NCBI GenBank assembly: GCA_031763025.1
Contig: JASSKH010000003.1
Span: forward strand, 11,046,734-11,110,733
DNA: 64,000 bases
Reading direction: 5' to 3'
Origin: Macrocystis pyrifera
Lineage: Eukaryota > Sar > Phaeophyceae > Laminariales > Laminariaceae
This document shows positions 44,352 to 57,139 of this stretch, one piece after another. The notes below the pieces were generated by a model, which did not search any database, was not told the origin of the DNA, and worked only from the letters and a program-made list of their open reading frames with translations. The translations under genes and the position numbers were made by a program. Positions within the stretch are counted from its first letter, which is position 1, and each line of letters begins with the position of its first letter.

Positions 44352-44425
44352 GTACCGCAGTCCCGTTTTGGGGACAAATCACTTGGAATTAGACTGGTTT
44401 GTCCCCAAATCGGGAACTGCGGTAC
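44352..44425. mobile_element. family C MITE, best-preserved copy
   Basis: TACCGCAGTCCCGTTTTGGG to CCCAAATCGGGAACTGCGGTA, 74 bases, nearly a perfect inverted repeat with a GACAAATCACTTGGAATT-type centre. Preceded by TATTAATAG. Confidence 0.85.
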
Positions 44426-45601
44426 GAAAGGGGTTAAGCACCAACGAGGCCTTGCAAATCTGCCCCGCTCTTCCAAAAGCCCCTGCCCCGCCTCTTCTTG
44501 TCTATCGACCTTTGGATTTTGGGGGGGGGGCGCCCTCTCATTGTGACAATAACAGCAACACGCAGTAACAGCAGCAACGACATAGCTCGTAGCCCCTGTG
44601 ATGCACGACTTCCAACAAACTCCTACGTGTATGCTTGCTGTGTCTGGGTGTCGGGGTGGCTCTGCCGCCGGTTTATACGTGCTGGATATTTTTGTGATGT
44701 ACCTGGTACGTACGAGTTCTAACAAAAACTCCTATGCGTGTGCTTGCTGTCGGGGTGTCGAGTGTCGAGGTGGCTCCGCCGCTGGTTCACATGTTCCGGG
44801 TATTTTTGTTCCCGCTCAATACCGCTTGTCAGAGCTTGCCCATGGGCAGCTTCTTCTTCTTCTTCTTCTTCTTCTTCTTCTTCTTCTTCTTCTTCTGCTC
44901 CTGTGATCTGTGTCTCCAGTCCCGGGGTGGTCTGGTGGCATCACACAACTGCTGTGCTTGGTGCTTGTCGCAGCAGCTAGCTGCTTGCTGCACGGTCGTC
45001 AGATGCTTCCTCCGTCGAGCCTTTTCACTGCCGTTATGCGCTTCTGCTGCAGGCGCTGCCGTGCTGCGTTAGGCGGCAGAACTACTGCTGTCGTAGCAAG
45101 TAAGCTATGTCTCATCCGATCAGCGTACGAATTTTGTCACCATTTGGTTGGTTTTAGTTATCGTGATTGGTCTACGTCACAATTTTCCAGATTTCCCACA
45201 TTGCGAAATTGTCGCTACCCTAAGCGAACGAGAGCAACCCTAACCCTATCCCTGAGCCAGTCAGACCAAATCTTGAAGTGGTAAGCTCCACGACTACGCT
45301 GTACAAACAGCTGTACATATCGGACGTACGTATTCACATCATATACTCGTACATTGACAAATGCTATTAATATTAATAGGGTGTTTTGCACCAAGTACCC
45401 AACTCCCAACTCTCGAGCTGCCTGTTTCTTGTGTCCAGAAAGCAGCAGCAGCAGCAACGCAAGCACACGTAGCAGCAGCAGCTGCAGCAGCAGTAGTAGC
45501 AGCAGGAGCGGCAGTGGCAGCGGGGCTGGAGCTTCTTTAGGAGGGTACTTCGACCACTTCTCGATTTTCTTGAGTGGTACACAACCGCCGCGGTCACTCA
45601 C

Positions 45602-45684
45602 CCTTGTTCCCTCATCATCTCCTCGAGCTCGCGCTGCGACACTTCATAGCGCAGGGGTTTACTCTTCGAAGCCCCCCTGGGTAC
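45602..45684 (-). CDS. internal exon of an unidentified gene
   Basis: The minus strand has acceptor GCCGCAG, 27 codons plus two bases, then a strong donor GTGAGTG. The peptide VPRGASKSKPLRYEVSQREL continues Glu-Glu-Met-Met-Arg-Glu-Gln, a charged, helix-forming sequence with GC-rich third positions and no stop. Both splice sites and composition argue for a real exon. Flanking exons were not located and I do not recognise the protein. Confidence 0.5.
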
Positions 45685-46692
45685 CTGCGGCGGTCAGGTG
45701 GTATTGCGAAACGCGTGGAGTCGAGGGGGGGGTCTAAAGGGAAGAGCGAGACACAGCAAACATGGACAACATGGCAACATCAACCCACACCCTCCCTTGG
45801 GTTCGACCACCTTTACGATGAGAGGACAAGTCATGATACTGCTGTCGTGCTGTGTCTTGTGACAAGCATCTCTCCGTACAAGGTTCTACTATCTGTGCAA
45901 ACGTAGACGATATGACTGAACACGTACGCAATCTTTCTCACCCAGGAGAGGGAGCTGATCATAGTTCTGTTCTTGTCGTGGTGTTGGGTGCTTGGTGGGG
46001 TGGTTGGCTGTCCTCGATGCTTCTCGAGCGCGGTGGAATCAATAGGTTTCTACAAGATAGAAGGCGTTTACAAGTAGGAGATCAAACGCTCCAAGTTCTC
46101 TCACCAGAGCCGCGCAAAATCTCCGTCCAGAAGACTAGGGCCAGACTTCTAGCTCGACCCCCCCCGAGGCAAGGGAAAGCTTCGGCGAACGTGGTGCTAG
46201 GTAACTGGCGTCGTGAGACTCACCATTTTTTTGGCGGGTCCCCCCGATTTCGGACGCGACTACGAAACGACCTCTTCTTTTTTTCCCCGCACACATTGCT
46301 GCTGCTCTTCTGTTTGCGTTTGTAAGTGTCTGGGTGTCTGTTTGTTTGTTCGTTTGCGTTGTGTTGTTTTGGACACTGGTGTGTGTGTGCGCATCAAACA
46401 CTCTCGCACATAGGCTGGGGGGGAGTCGAGGGGGTGAGGGGGTGTTCATCGAGCACAGAAAAAACAACCATGTTGGAGACTATTCCTCGAACCCGCTCCT
46501 CGTACACAACAATAACGACAACGCTAAACCAAACTGGTGCCTCGTCCCACATCTCACACCAGCAGGGCAGGATAGCAAGGAACGACGGCACTGAACCTCC
46601 GGGCGTTGCCTGCTGCTGCTGCTGCTGCTGCTGCTGTGCAGCCCAGCGAAGCGCAGCAGCTTCGAAGCGCAGCGCAGCTTACGGCGCAAACC

Positions 46693-46958
46693 ATGCCAAG
46701 CCGCGAGGGCCGTAGCGGAAGGCGCCGCCCCAGGACAGCGCCGGACCTGAGCCCGGAGTCCGACTACGAAAACGGAAGCCATCGCTCATCAAGGGGAGCC
46801 ACGGCGCCGGGGTCGGGGAGGGAAGGAAAGGGACGCCCGGCGGGGCCTCTAGCAAGGGTGGGGGCGGCGCGGCGGGAGCGGCGTCGCGAGGAAGTGCTGC
46901 TTCTGCTGCAGCCGCCGCCGCCGCTGCGACTGCCGCTGCTGTTGCTGCTGCTGCCGAG
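46693..46958 (+). CDS. candidate first exon, disordered Arg/Ser-rich N-terminus
   Basis: An ATG at 46693 opens MPSREGRSGRRRPRTAPDLS and later SPESDYENGSHRSS, with GC-rich third positions, ending at a consensus donor GAG/GTAAGT at 46959. The exon ends in phase 2, exactly what the PWWP exon at 51500 needs, so they may belong to one gene. The second half is low complexity (Pro/Leu or Ala runs depending on frame), so the frame is not secure. An acceptor at about 47071 is an alternative partner. Confidence 0.35.
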
Positions 46959-47203
46959 GTAAGTTGGTATGGTGCGTACGTACGATTTTGAGTTTTGAGT
47001 TTTGAGGCTTCTTGATATTTTTCAGTTTTTATAGACAAGAGTTAATTTTGTTTCCGCCGTCTCTGTCGCAGTCGTGGGGTCACAGCTACATCTCCAGCCT
47101 GGTACAGCAGTACGAGTACAGAGTTTATTGTGGGGGCCAACGTTTTTTTTGGTACATCAGATACAGAACGAGACCCACAAATCAACAGTCAAAGCAAACC
47201 AAC

Positions 47204-47385
47204 GATGAGCAGTGGGAATGCTGAACCCTATGCGCGATAAAAACTAAAGGCACGTACCGGGGGGGGAGAAGGGACGACACCTGTGACCACGGCTTGTCCG
47301 GAAGATCGTCGAGGGTAAAACCTACTACGAGTGCGAGTGGGCTGGAAAGTAAAAAGTGATGATGAAAAAAAAAAGAAAAAAGCAA
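47204..47385 (+). mobile_element. tRNA-derived SINE, 5-prime truncated
   Basis: Begins at GATGAGCAGTGGGAATGC, so the tRNA-like head is missing, and continues to the ACGACACCTGTGACCACGGC region and a poly(A) tail. 5-prime truncation with an intact tail is the mark of target-primed reverse transcription by a LINE. Confidence 0.85.
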
Positions 47386-48834
47386 AGACGCAGGACGCTT
47401 TTTCCCTCCATTTTCTGCATTCCTGGGTCTATCTTTCCTTCTCGCCGTCTTCCATGATACTATAATAATCATACCACAGGATGCAAGGTTCTGCTACATT
47501 ATACCTGGTATCAGTCAGTATCTGGAAGGGCCAGCTGGTACTGGTACCGGTACCCATGCCAGTATTTGGTTGCGGTATTTTTGTTGCTCTACCCTCTCGA
47601 ACTTCTCATCATATTATTCATTTTTTTTTTACCATCTTGAACTTTTCAGCATATTGGGGGTTCATGTGTGTGGATGTTCGGTTCGGTTTCGGTCCGGATC
47701 GGTTCGTTAGGGACGACCTCCCTTCCCTTCCCCCCCCCCGGCCACTTCCTGATCCCCTTGCGTCCCTCTCTCGCTCTGTCCTGGAAAGTACCATCCGATT
47801 TGTTACATTGAACCGCATTCCGTAACCCCAACTTTTTTTCCCCTCTATTAATAACATACAGTTAGCATTATTAATAGCAGTAGTACTGCTGTAGTGCATG
47901 CCGCTGGATACATTTGTAGTCTCACGCTGTATGCTTGGTCTAACCGCCTGCGGCTCACTCGTGACCGTACTGCTTGTAAGTACCCTACTTTTCTGTAGAA
48001 GGACCTATGGACTTGGTGGTTGTGGTGGTTGTGGTGGTGGTGGTGGTGGTGGTCGCGGGTGGCGGTGGACGGGTGTGTGGGCGGCTGCAACGAATTCCGT
48101 ATACCCGGTAGTGTCGTGGTTCAGTTCACGTTCAGCACACTTTCGGTCTTTGTTAACTGTGTTGTGATGGGTGTGCTCTTGGGCCATATGCGCATATACA
48201 ACCAGTGTATGAATAGGTGTGTAGAACAGCGTTTTAACACCCGAGATGACACACCTCCTCGGACGATTTTCATAGCTGGGTTTCTCGACAAACGGGGAGG
48301 GCGTACTGAGTACGACGGGCGATGCATACGTCTATGCAACCTTCTCCACGAATTTTCGTTTGTGTGTGCCCCCCCCCCCCCCCCCCTATGTTGTGGAGAC
48401 AACTGGGTCTGAAATTCGTCCCAGGGGTTGTGCTGTCTTATCACCCAGTGTGATAGTGTTATACGGTACCTGGTACGTACTACAGCAGTAGTAAGTACGT
48501 TGTAGTCATACTTCGTACTCGTACACAGGACAGACAGGTTGATGACGCGACGAGGACTACTGCTGTTGTACCCCATACCATTTCTTGGGTGTGTGTGAGA
48601 GGAAGGGGAAGCGAGGGTTTCTTCTTGTGAAATCACGACATCGTTCCAGTGAGCGAGTCAAGCGTGAAGTCGATCCTCTCGAAGACAAGACGGCGACAGC
48701 ACCGCAGACATGACAGACCACACTATTTTACCAGGTCCGCACCGCAGGTCTGTCTGTATATACGAGGTATATTTCGGCGGCGGCGGAGAAATTGCACCTA
48801 CCTACGTGCAAGATTATTCAGATTTGCACGCAAC

Positions 48835-49014
<180 letters not shown>

Positions 49015-50742
49015 ATGTTTCGTTTCGTTTCGTTTACCATCTGACAATGTTGTACGTAGCGTGAGTCGTGAGTGTCAATAGTAATGGTCAGTACCAGCCA
49101 AAAACTGATGAAATACAGAAACTCCAGACCGCGAAAAGCGAAAACGTGAAACGATGTCACCTACTACGAAAACCACAGCAGCAGACCAGCAGATGTACCT
49201 CGCTGTCCTCCTGGCCCAACCCCCTCCATCCGCAAGGGCCAAACCCTCCTCCCCTAACCCTTCCGAAGAAGCATCGCACGGCTACCCGCTGTCCATACGA
49301 ATACATGTCTGGTTTTGTAACTGCTGCGCACATGGTCCAACGTGTACAAGGCTGTCCGAGTGCTATTCAATACGGCTGTATACTGCTGTATACGTATACT
49401 CGTATAGCTGGAGTTGTTGTGGATATGTATGGCCTACCATGTTGCTGCATGGTACAAAAGGGGGTCATGGTGCCAGGTGGGCCTCCGGCTCCTGTGGACG
49501 GCTGATTATACTTCTGCTGCTGTGAGTGGGAGCAGGTGCCATACTATGGGATGGGTCAACGGCGGGGTCAAAGTACCAACTGAGAACGGCGCCAGGTGGT
49601 GAAAAAAAATCGTGCGAATCTACGTACGTACGTACAAGTTCCGCGCCGGTGATATTTCGTACTGGGTACAGAGTGAACAACTCTTGTGAATATGAATATA
49701 TAAACTCTGTCCCGAACTATAGGGGCCATTTATATACTAATATTCAACACAAACATTCTTTTTATTGTGGGACAAAAAATGGTTGTACCATGTATGTATC
49801 TGGTGCTGCCGGTATTAACGTATTAACAGCAGTTCACCTGGTGTCTTGTCATACGACATACGACAGACAGACAGCAGTAGCAGCTAACTGCTGTAAGTCT
49901 GCCAGTCTGTTCGTTCTGCAAGGGTGAACGTTTTGCTGCTCTGATTGACGTTTTTTTTTAACCCCGGTTTTGTATTTGGCATCGAGTTCGTGGGAATCAA
50001 TCAATCACTTCCGTGTCCGAACTATTTACAAACATGACGGCCACACGGCGGCCAAACCCCCTATAGCCTACAGCAGCTTCCAACGAGGCGGCACTCAGAG
50101 CTCGCGTCACGGAAAAACTGACCACGAGGGCCGCACTATCGCCGACGTGGAATGTCGACAGTTAGAACTTCTGCGGGGGTCTGTCTGATACTGCTGTTAA
50201 CTTGTAAGTGAACGTTCGGGAATATGCGAGTGATCTGGCGCAGGCCGGTTAGCTTAACGCTGTCGTGCTGCTGTGGCTGTTGGGCAGTGAAAAACCGGAA
50301 GATAGATAGCACCCATGCGCCCCCTGCCCAATTTTGGCCTTTTTTTCTTTTTTTTTGTCGTCGTCGTCGCCCCCCCCCCCCCCCCCCCCCCTTTTTTTTT
50401 GTCGTCGTCGTCGCCCCCCCCCGCCCCCGCCACCCCCCCCCGCGACTCCGTATGACTCGGTCAGAACCGTGTGGCCCAACGTTGCCCTGCACCAGCCTTC
50501 GTCAAGATGCCCTTATATTGCCGAATGCTCAGTTTCTTTCCCCCATCCCTGGTGTGCTCGAACGGACCTGGTTGTAAATAAGTTCATGAACACATGAATA
50601 CATGAATATCACAGCAGCAGCCACGTACGTACGTACGTACGTACGTACTGTAGCTCCAATCTCATATCGGTACGATGTGGGATGTTCGTACAGGTATTCA
50701 ACGTCAGTAGGTACCGCCGTGTAGCGCTTTGATATATCAATA

Positions 50743-50852
50743 TTACGGGGGGCCATAGTAAATAGGACCAAATATTGTTTGCCAAAAAAGGCAAACATAC
50801 GTACAGGTTTTTGTTTGTACCGTAAGTCCTATAAACTTATGGTCCCCCGTGA
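50743..50852 (+). mobile_element. family A MITE with a CGTA insertion
   Basis: TTACGGGGGGCCATAG to GGTCCCCCGTGA. The consensus AACATACAGG reads AACATACGTACAGG, and the right arm is altered at ATAAACTTATGG. Confidence 0.83.
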
Positions 50853-51341
50853 TAGTAGTGTGAGGTGCTCGTACCGGTATTCGGCTGTGAGGCGGACATG
50901 CCGATATTACCGTATGAATACCAATAGCTAACACCCCCCCCCTCCCTCCCCTCCCGGACCGACTTTTCGAGCTCGATAACTCCGTAACAAAGCAAGGAAA
51001 GGTGCCAATACAACACCCTGACCTTTTTTTTTTTCGGACAGCCCTCAACGAGGCGAGGTCTGTCTGTCTATCGTCACGCTCTTAAGCTTTTCGGCGCTGA
51101 CATTCTTCTTGCCGTGGAGATATCGAGCTCGAAAAGTCGGTCCGAGGGGGGGAGGGGGGGTGTTTATGTACTCGCATTATTACGGGTACCTTGTCGAGTG
51201 CCGGCAACTTTGAAGCTCGGAGCTGCCACCGCGCGTAATCGCGTTTGTGACCCGAGGTGGACAACAGAGTTTTTTTGCACTAGGAATTCCTTCAGTAAGA
51301 GTACATACAGCAACAGCAGCAGCAGTAGTACACCACACCTA

Positions 51342-51444
51342 TTACGGGGGACCATAGTAAATAGGACCTACGGTACACAAAAACCTATGTATTTCGCTAA
51401 TTTTTCCAACAATATTTGGTCCTAATTACTATGCCCCCCCGTAA
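51342..51444 (-). mobile_element. family A MITE
   Basis: TTACGGGGGACCATAG to GCCCCCCCGTAA, with TA on both sides, 55 bases upstream of the PWWP exon. Confidence 0.87.
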
Positions 51445-51499
51445 TAGCACGAAGTACACGGTAATAGGAAGGGCAAGCCGACATTTCCAAAATAATTAG

Positions 51500-51659
51500 G
51501 AAAGTCGCCAGGCTGGTCTGGGCCTCCAAGAAAGGCCCCTACCCTCCCTGGGGCGAGTCCCCGACGCCTTCGGGTCACCTGCTGCGTGCACCGGTGGTCG
51601 CGAGTAACATTTTAAAGCTATTCAGCGAACACGGTACTTTCAATTTTTTTGACTCTCCT
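51500..51659 (+). CDS. PWWP-like domain exon
   Basis: Acceptor AATAATTAG at 51491-51499, one base completing a codon, then KVARLVWASKKGPYPPWGES, a linker, NILKLFSEHGTFNFF and Asp-Ser-Pro before a consensus donor GTAAGTACT at 51660. PWWP domains (chromatin readers of methylated histone H3K36, also binding DNA) start with a Leu-Val-Trp-Ala strand, a Lys-Gly turn, a Tyr/Phe-Pro-x-Trp motif and a later Phe-rich strand; this exon has all four in order within 52 residues. The Trp is followed by Gly where Pro is usual. Phase 2 in, phase 0 out. No further exon was found with confidence downstream. Confidence 0.48.
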
Positions 51660-53819
51660 GTAAGTACTCGTGGACGACTTGTTTGCATCTTCGTTGCCAG
51701 CGATTCATTTTGTTTCTGCGGAGCACTTTTTGTACTCGACACGAGTGCCCACCGGCAAAGCTCACGGTACACGCCAAATGGGTTCGGACGCCGACCGTGC
51801 GCATGCGCGACCAGTCACAGCAGCAGTGACTGGCGTGCAGAAGTCAACAACGGAACGGTATCAGATGAATGAAAAAGAACCTTTTGCAAAACCCATTGAA
51901 GAATTTATATTTGCTCGATTTCTGCATGGGCGAAATCAAGAAAGAGACCCACTAACGAAAAAGAGGCTCAGAAAAAGATAGTAGTGAAAAATCCAACCTG
52001 AGGCCGTATGCATGCCTGTTTCTTATCGGGTGTCTTGTTTCTTATTGGACAGGACGCGTTGCTACGATAGGAGTCTTGGCACTTTTTGCCGATTTTTTGT
52101 TTCCGGCGGACGAGGGGCTCGCTCCTCAACCGACGAATTTAGCTCCCTCGACATATTTTCGTTTTTCAAACATATTTCGGTATTTTGCACCTATAAGGCC
52201 GTGGGATTTGGTCATCGAGCTTGGCCGTTTCACTATTTATCGGAATCAGTTTTTTGGGTAGAGTAGAGAGCCCGTCGCCTTGAAAGTTAGGTAGGTATCA
52301 TACTGCTTGTATACCGCGATCGTAGAATTGACCATATAAAATGTTAATGTTTTTACAACTTCGTACCACGTGCGGACGGTGCCCATTTATTAATGCCAAT
52401 AGTGCTTGCTTTACCTGGACTACGGAGGATTACGGAGTCTAGATGCACAAGCCTTATGTTTTCTGGAAGGTTTGCCATGACTACGTTATTTTTTTCACGA
52501 TTTTTCAACTTTGACGGCGCCAACAAAGAGAGGAAAACCCCTTTCGAATGGCTTTTGAGCCGTCCGCCGCTACGGTTGTCAGTATACATGGCAAGGCGTT
52601 CGTTCCCCCCCCCCCCCCCAAAAAAAAAAAACGGGACAATGGTGCTGCTTTTTTCAGCCGCCGCCGCTGCTACCACCGCCGCTACCACCGCCGCTATCAC
52701 CGCCACCGTTGCTGCTGCTGTTGCTGCTGTTGTTGCTGCTGCTGTTAAGAGCGGATGCGTGTCCCTACAAATTGCTTTGCCCGCTCGTTTATTCATGTTC
52801 CATTTCAGAACTCCGGACTACGTTTGGGCGAGGAGACAACAACAGCAACGACCGTCCACCATGCACCAACGCATCCATGTTGACGATAGTTACAGCATCC
52901 GATAGCTAGACAGCAGTCGTGGTCCCGTTACGAGGTGACCTACTGCCGTAGTGGTGACGGACAAGGCGTTTGGAGTCGCCTTATTCGTAGCCGCAGTCGC
53001 CTAACACTAGTGCCTCTAAAGGGCAACAGGTGCCGTATCTATACAAGCCGCCTCACCCTATATACCAGGTAGGTACTCGGAAGCCGTGTGACGAACGTAA
53101 GACCGCGTTGAGAGCCAGTTTCGGGGTCTTGGAGCTGTGACGATACGTGTTGTGTTGTACGGGTGTGCCCCGGTCGTCCTTCCACTTACGAGCTCGACGC
53201 CCAGCTTACTTTGCTCGCCGGCGCTTCGGCAGAATCGTCTGCGATAGAGCGCAGCTGTGGGAGCGATACAGGTACCATCTGGTGTATCAAACTTTACCGC
53301 TGTGTCGTACTTCGCCACGAGTACCCAAGTAACTCGCGCTGCATGAAGGAACCACCCGTCACTGAGACACTTTGCATACGGGCTATTTGGTAGCGCCCTA
53401 ACGACCACGCCCACGATGTGTAAAGAGTTGACCGTCTGCCATAGCACTACGAAGTGTAGCACTACTTAGGTGGTGCCCCCGCTTGACTGACCGACCTCTG
53501 GGTAGCGGCTGTCAATACGTGCCACTTTCGCCCTGCGCAACGCATGGCATGCCTCGTCGGTGGCGCGCGCTTGAGCGTGCTCTTCTAACTGGCCGAAGGG
53601 CACCGACAGGTCTCGAAAGGCCGCGGAAGACCCCCCCCCCCCCCCCCCCCCCCCCGCCTCTTCGACCCTTCTTCTGCTCCGCTTTCATCGAAGGGCCCGT
53701 CGAGTGGACCCTGGTGCCGTCCTCCGCATCGAGCCGCAAGGCTGTGTTACCATTTCTTCCTAATCTTCTTTGCGCGTCTAACTCTCGACTGCGGCCATGG
53801 TGTTGTGTGGGAGGGAAGG

Positions 53820-53935
53820 GGGAAGGGGGGGGGGGGGGGGGGGAGGGGTACTCATTATGATGCATGGCCGTAGTCGTACGACCGTAGACCCTCGCATCTC
53901 TGCGAGCACAATGCCGGGGACGGAGCAGGGGGGCG
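53820..53935 (+). repeat. poly(G)-bordered dispersed repeat, short form
   Basis: G tract, TACTCATTATGATGCATGGC, the core, CCCTCGCATCTCTGCGAGCA and GCCGGGGACGGAGC, then unrelated sequence. Confidence 0.78.
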
Positions 53936-54125
53936 TTACCTGTTTCAGCTATTTCATTGTTTATCGGTGTCGGCTGGATCAGGCGACCACCCGCCTTGTG
54001 TATCTCGTAGCTCGCCCTGTATAGGGTGCAGTACCTGTGTTGGCGAGGACTCGCCCGCCTTGTATGTTCTCCTATTAAATAGTCGTGTCGAGCCGTTTTT
54101 GATCGCCCTAACTCTCTGTGGACTG

Positions 54126-54193
54126 CTGTAGTCCCGTTTCGGGCCAAACCACTCAAGTTCTAGGGGGTGCGTCCCCCAAACGGGACTGCAGTA
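54126..54193. mobile_element. family C MITE adjoining a family A MITE
   Basis: TGTAGTCCCGTTTCGGGCC and GTCCCCCAAACGGGACTGCA, ending in GTACTA directly before the family A terminus at 54197. Confidence 0.75.
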
Positions 54194-54196
54194 CTA

Positions 54197-54302
54197 TTAC
54201 GGGGGACCATAGTTAACAGGACCAAATATTGTTAGTAAAAAATAGGTAAATATATAGGGTTTTGTGTGTATCGCAGGTACCATTAACTATAGACCACCGT
54301 AA
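54197..54302 (+). mobile_element. family A MITE
   Basis: TTACGGGGGACCATAGTTAA to ATAGACCACCGTAA, followed by a half copy. Confidence 0.85.
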
Positions 54303-54304
54303 TA

Positions 54305-54340
54305 ACAATATTCGGTCCTATTTACTATGGTCCCCCGTAA
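54305..54340 (-). mobile_element. family A MITE, terminal fragment
   Basis: AACAATATTCGGTCCTATTT to GGTCCCCCGTAA only. Confidence 0.8.
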
Positions 54341-55593
54341 TAGAAGGGGTAGAAGCCGTACGCATTCTATAGCGTGCCTTGGTACGTGACCGCGACGCTG
54401 TTGTATCATCTTCCTGGTCTGGTGCTTACAATATTAATCCAGTACCTACCTGTACTGCACGAACCGAGTCCCCATCTCGGGGCGCAACCGCCTGCCGACG
54501 CCCGAGACACCACCGACTCCACGGCCGACGCTTCCCTCTTGCGCAAGGGCGGCGGCGATGTGCATGAGAACTCGTGCGCCGTGCCATGGACTTGGGGGTT
54601 GTCATGCACGCGAGGTGTGTCTATACAGCTTCGTTCGAAAACAAAAATAGGAGGTGTGTGGGCTCTGCAAGTACCGTATGCTCCTGTTTGTGTTCTTGGG
54701 GGTCAGATGGAGTACTGAGAGGGAACTTCACACTTCGGTTAGTTTCGACCATTTCCGGGTTTTTGACTTCAGCTGTATCCGACTCAGGTTGGAAAAAAAA
54801 AAAAAGAAAAGTCGGGCATGTACGGGCTTCATTTTTTAGCCTGACCTGGGTTTCGCTAACCCGAGCGCCAAAAACCAGGCGTGCGACACTCGAATACTCT
54901 TTTGACTCGCTTCTGAATACCTGCGCCTGAAGGGGCGCCTAGCCCCTGCCACACTCGTCACGAGGTATCAGAGTACGCCCTGCATTTCAACTCCCCCGCT
55001 CTTGGGTTAAACGGCTGAATATATCCAGATATCGAGCTTGCCCGTCCCCTGCGTATAGGCACTATCGAATGCGACTGCATGGCGCACCTCCTCGTCGCTG
55101 TGCTCGCTTGAACGTATTTTTCCAACCTAAGCACGAGGTCACGAGGTGTGGGCCATGTCAGTAGTAAAGAAATAACCTCTTTTACTAACTTCTGTCTTGA
55201 GCCCATACTGCTCAAGCTTCCGACTGGCCAGAGTGCGCACCCAAAGTCAGCCCCTTCCCTCCCCCCGTCTCCCTTCTCGCCACCCAAAATCAGAACCCCC
55301 CCTCCCCGCCCTTTTGCTTCTTTTTTTTCACGTGGCTTTTCTTCTAAGAGAGGAAAAGCTAAAATATGTGACTGACCCGTGACGACGTGGTCTTCATCTT
55401 GTAAAAAGAAAAGTAGGCGGGTGTGGGCTGCTTGTGTTTCCTGTGTCGGAGTTATCCGAATAAGGCGACCTTTCTCCTTGTATGAGGCAAGGCCGAGCGC
55501 GAAGCGGCCAGGCCGTTTCAGCCTCTGGCTAGTCGCGAAGCAAGGCTTGTAGTGAGGGGGGTTGCGTGCTGGGTGCCATCATTCAATTGGTCT

Positions 55594-55790
55594 GCAGTCT
55601 ATGCAGGCGTCGCAATACACGTGGAAGGGGCGGGAGCCGTAGGCTACGGCGTCCCAGTCAGAGGAGACCAAAATCGGTGGGGGCAGCGAGCTCGGCGAGG
55701 ATCTGACGGACGATAACTTCCATAGCCGGCGTGAAGACGTACTCAACACCCTTCCGGAAGAAGAGCGGTCAGAGGGCGAATCCTTTTTAG
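55594..55790 (-). pseudogene. Ty3/gypsy-type retrotransposon reverse transcriptase/RNase H fragment, frameshifted
   Basis: The minus strand reads GVEYVFTPAMEVIVRQILAE then Leu-Ala-Ala-Pro, and after a one-base frame change PPILVSSDWDAVAYGSRPFH then VYCDACID. This is the end of the RT thumb and the beginning of the RNase H-like domain (the Asp in YCDAC) of Ty3/gypsy polyproteins. The similarity stops after DACID, and nothing else of the element is recognised around it. Confidence 0.75.
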
Positions 55791-56370
55791 ACAGCTATGT
55801 ACGATGTATGCAGGGGCTATGTACGATGTATGCAGATCTATGTACGATGTAAATGTCGTCGCTTACATCCATTTTTTTTTTTTTTTTTACGAGACCTGTG
55901 TATCATCGATGCTCACAAACCCGGCTTCTACAGAGCCGAACGAGATTGTGGCAGCAGTGGTGGTTTTCTCTCAAACACTGCTGTCTCGAGTTCGACGAGG
56001 TAATCGTGGTATCAGTGTGGTACTATTAGTAGTATTGTTTATTAATAGAGTGAGTGTTTTTGCTCCTGTGTGTTTTGGACGAGGCGGGAGTCTGTTTTTT
56101 TTTTTTTTTTTTTTTTTTTTTCTTGTTTGGTCGACGAACGCACACGGCCTGCGTACTGCGAGCGTGAAGCACTCTTGTCTCCTAACCACTCTGCTACAGC
56201 AGTAGTGTGTTCGATGCCGCAAACATGTCGTCACTTGCATTGGTCAGTTCTTCGTTTTTTCTCTCTCGAGTCCCCCAAGACTTTCATTTCAACACCTGGT
56301 ACGTGGCTCCCTCCTGTTCCTTCCCGACATATTTCTGAAGCACGAGGGCAGCGTTACACACCACTAATTG

Positions 56371-56480
56371 TTACGGAGGGCCACAGTAAATAGGACCTAC
56401 GGTACACGCAAAACCTATCTATTTACCTATTTTCGCTATTAATAACAATATTTGGTCCCATCTACTATGGCCCACCGTAA
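56371..56480 (-). mobile_element. family A MITE with a TTAATA insertion
   Basis: The consensus TTTACTAACAATATT reads TTCGCTATTAATAACAATATT (insertion at 56439-56444), creating TATTAATA inside the element. Confidence 0.85.
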
Positions 56481-57139
56481 TAACACTATGATACGAGTCC
56501 GCGACCAGGTGTATGGTACGAGGTACACGTACCTGCTACTGAAGTGCAATCGTAAAACGAGCAGCATCCAGACAGTGCAGGAGCGTCGCGCGTGTGCTTG
56601 AACCACCAATACTATGATACGATACCGTCGTGTCTTAAGTACGAGGTACAAGCACCTGGTACTGGCATGAAATAATAGTATCTTGTGTGTACCGCGAGCG
56701 GCATTCAGACCCAGCAGTAGCATCGCACGTACCGCTCACATCGTACCTGGTATAAAGTTTACCTGGCAATCTTCCGTGCGCCTGACGTACGGTATTTTGT
56801 GTTCCAAAGTGGTACAGGTACCAGCAGGTCGTCTGCGAGTGCAGCAGCGGCAGCAGCAATAGAAGTGTTGCTGTCGATACGTGGCCTGTCTGGATATCAG
56901 TACATCGGAATGCGGGTGTAAATATACATCATGCGAGCGCACTTTCGTATTTAACCGCTTCCGCCCCCTCTTGTAGTGACATCAAGATTCTCGCAGATGC
57001 TATATAGGCAGATCGCCTAGCCTTCACCACCTCCCTAGGTTAACATGTAGGATACAGGAATTGGGGGATGGATACACTACTATTGTGCATCGAATTTCAC
57101 GAATCCCATAATTTATCCTGCTGTGCCAGGAGGTAGATA

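Larger units (their letters stand above)
35454..45601. other. long interval without a confident gene
   Basis: Seven family A elements, one split and one clean family C element, a full-length SINE, a GGGTC-rich hairpin region, duplicated unique-looking sequence shared with 29763-29960, and diverged internal repeats at 43390-43690 (GCGCACTCGGCACGTCTC type). Plus-strand frames at 42703-42906 and 43171-43494 are open but show no recognisable family. Confidence 0.5.
51660..55593. other. interval with only weak coding signals
   Basis: A GC3-rich stretch at 54458-54590 (plus frame HLGAQPPADARDTTDSTADA) and a minus frame at about 53670-53780 (LRLDAEDGTRVHSTGPSMKA) could be exons, but neither has convincing splice sites. 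Otherwise one poly(G)-bordered repeat, family C and A elements and a CCGCTATCACCGCC triplet area at 52660-52750. Confidence 0.4.

Noticed and set aside
55640..55800. Plus-strand frame reading SEETKIGGGSELGEDLTDDN and on, with an acceptor-like CCCAG
   Set aside because: The opposite strand encodes recognisable Ty3/gypsy RT/RNase H motifs, so the plus frame is its shadow.
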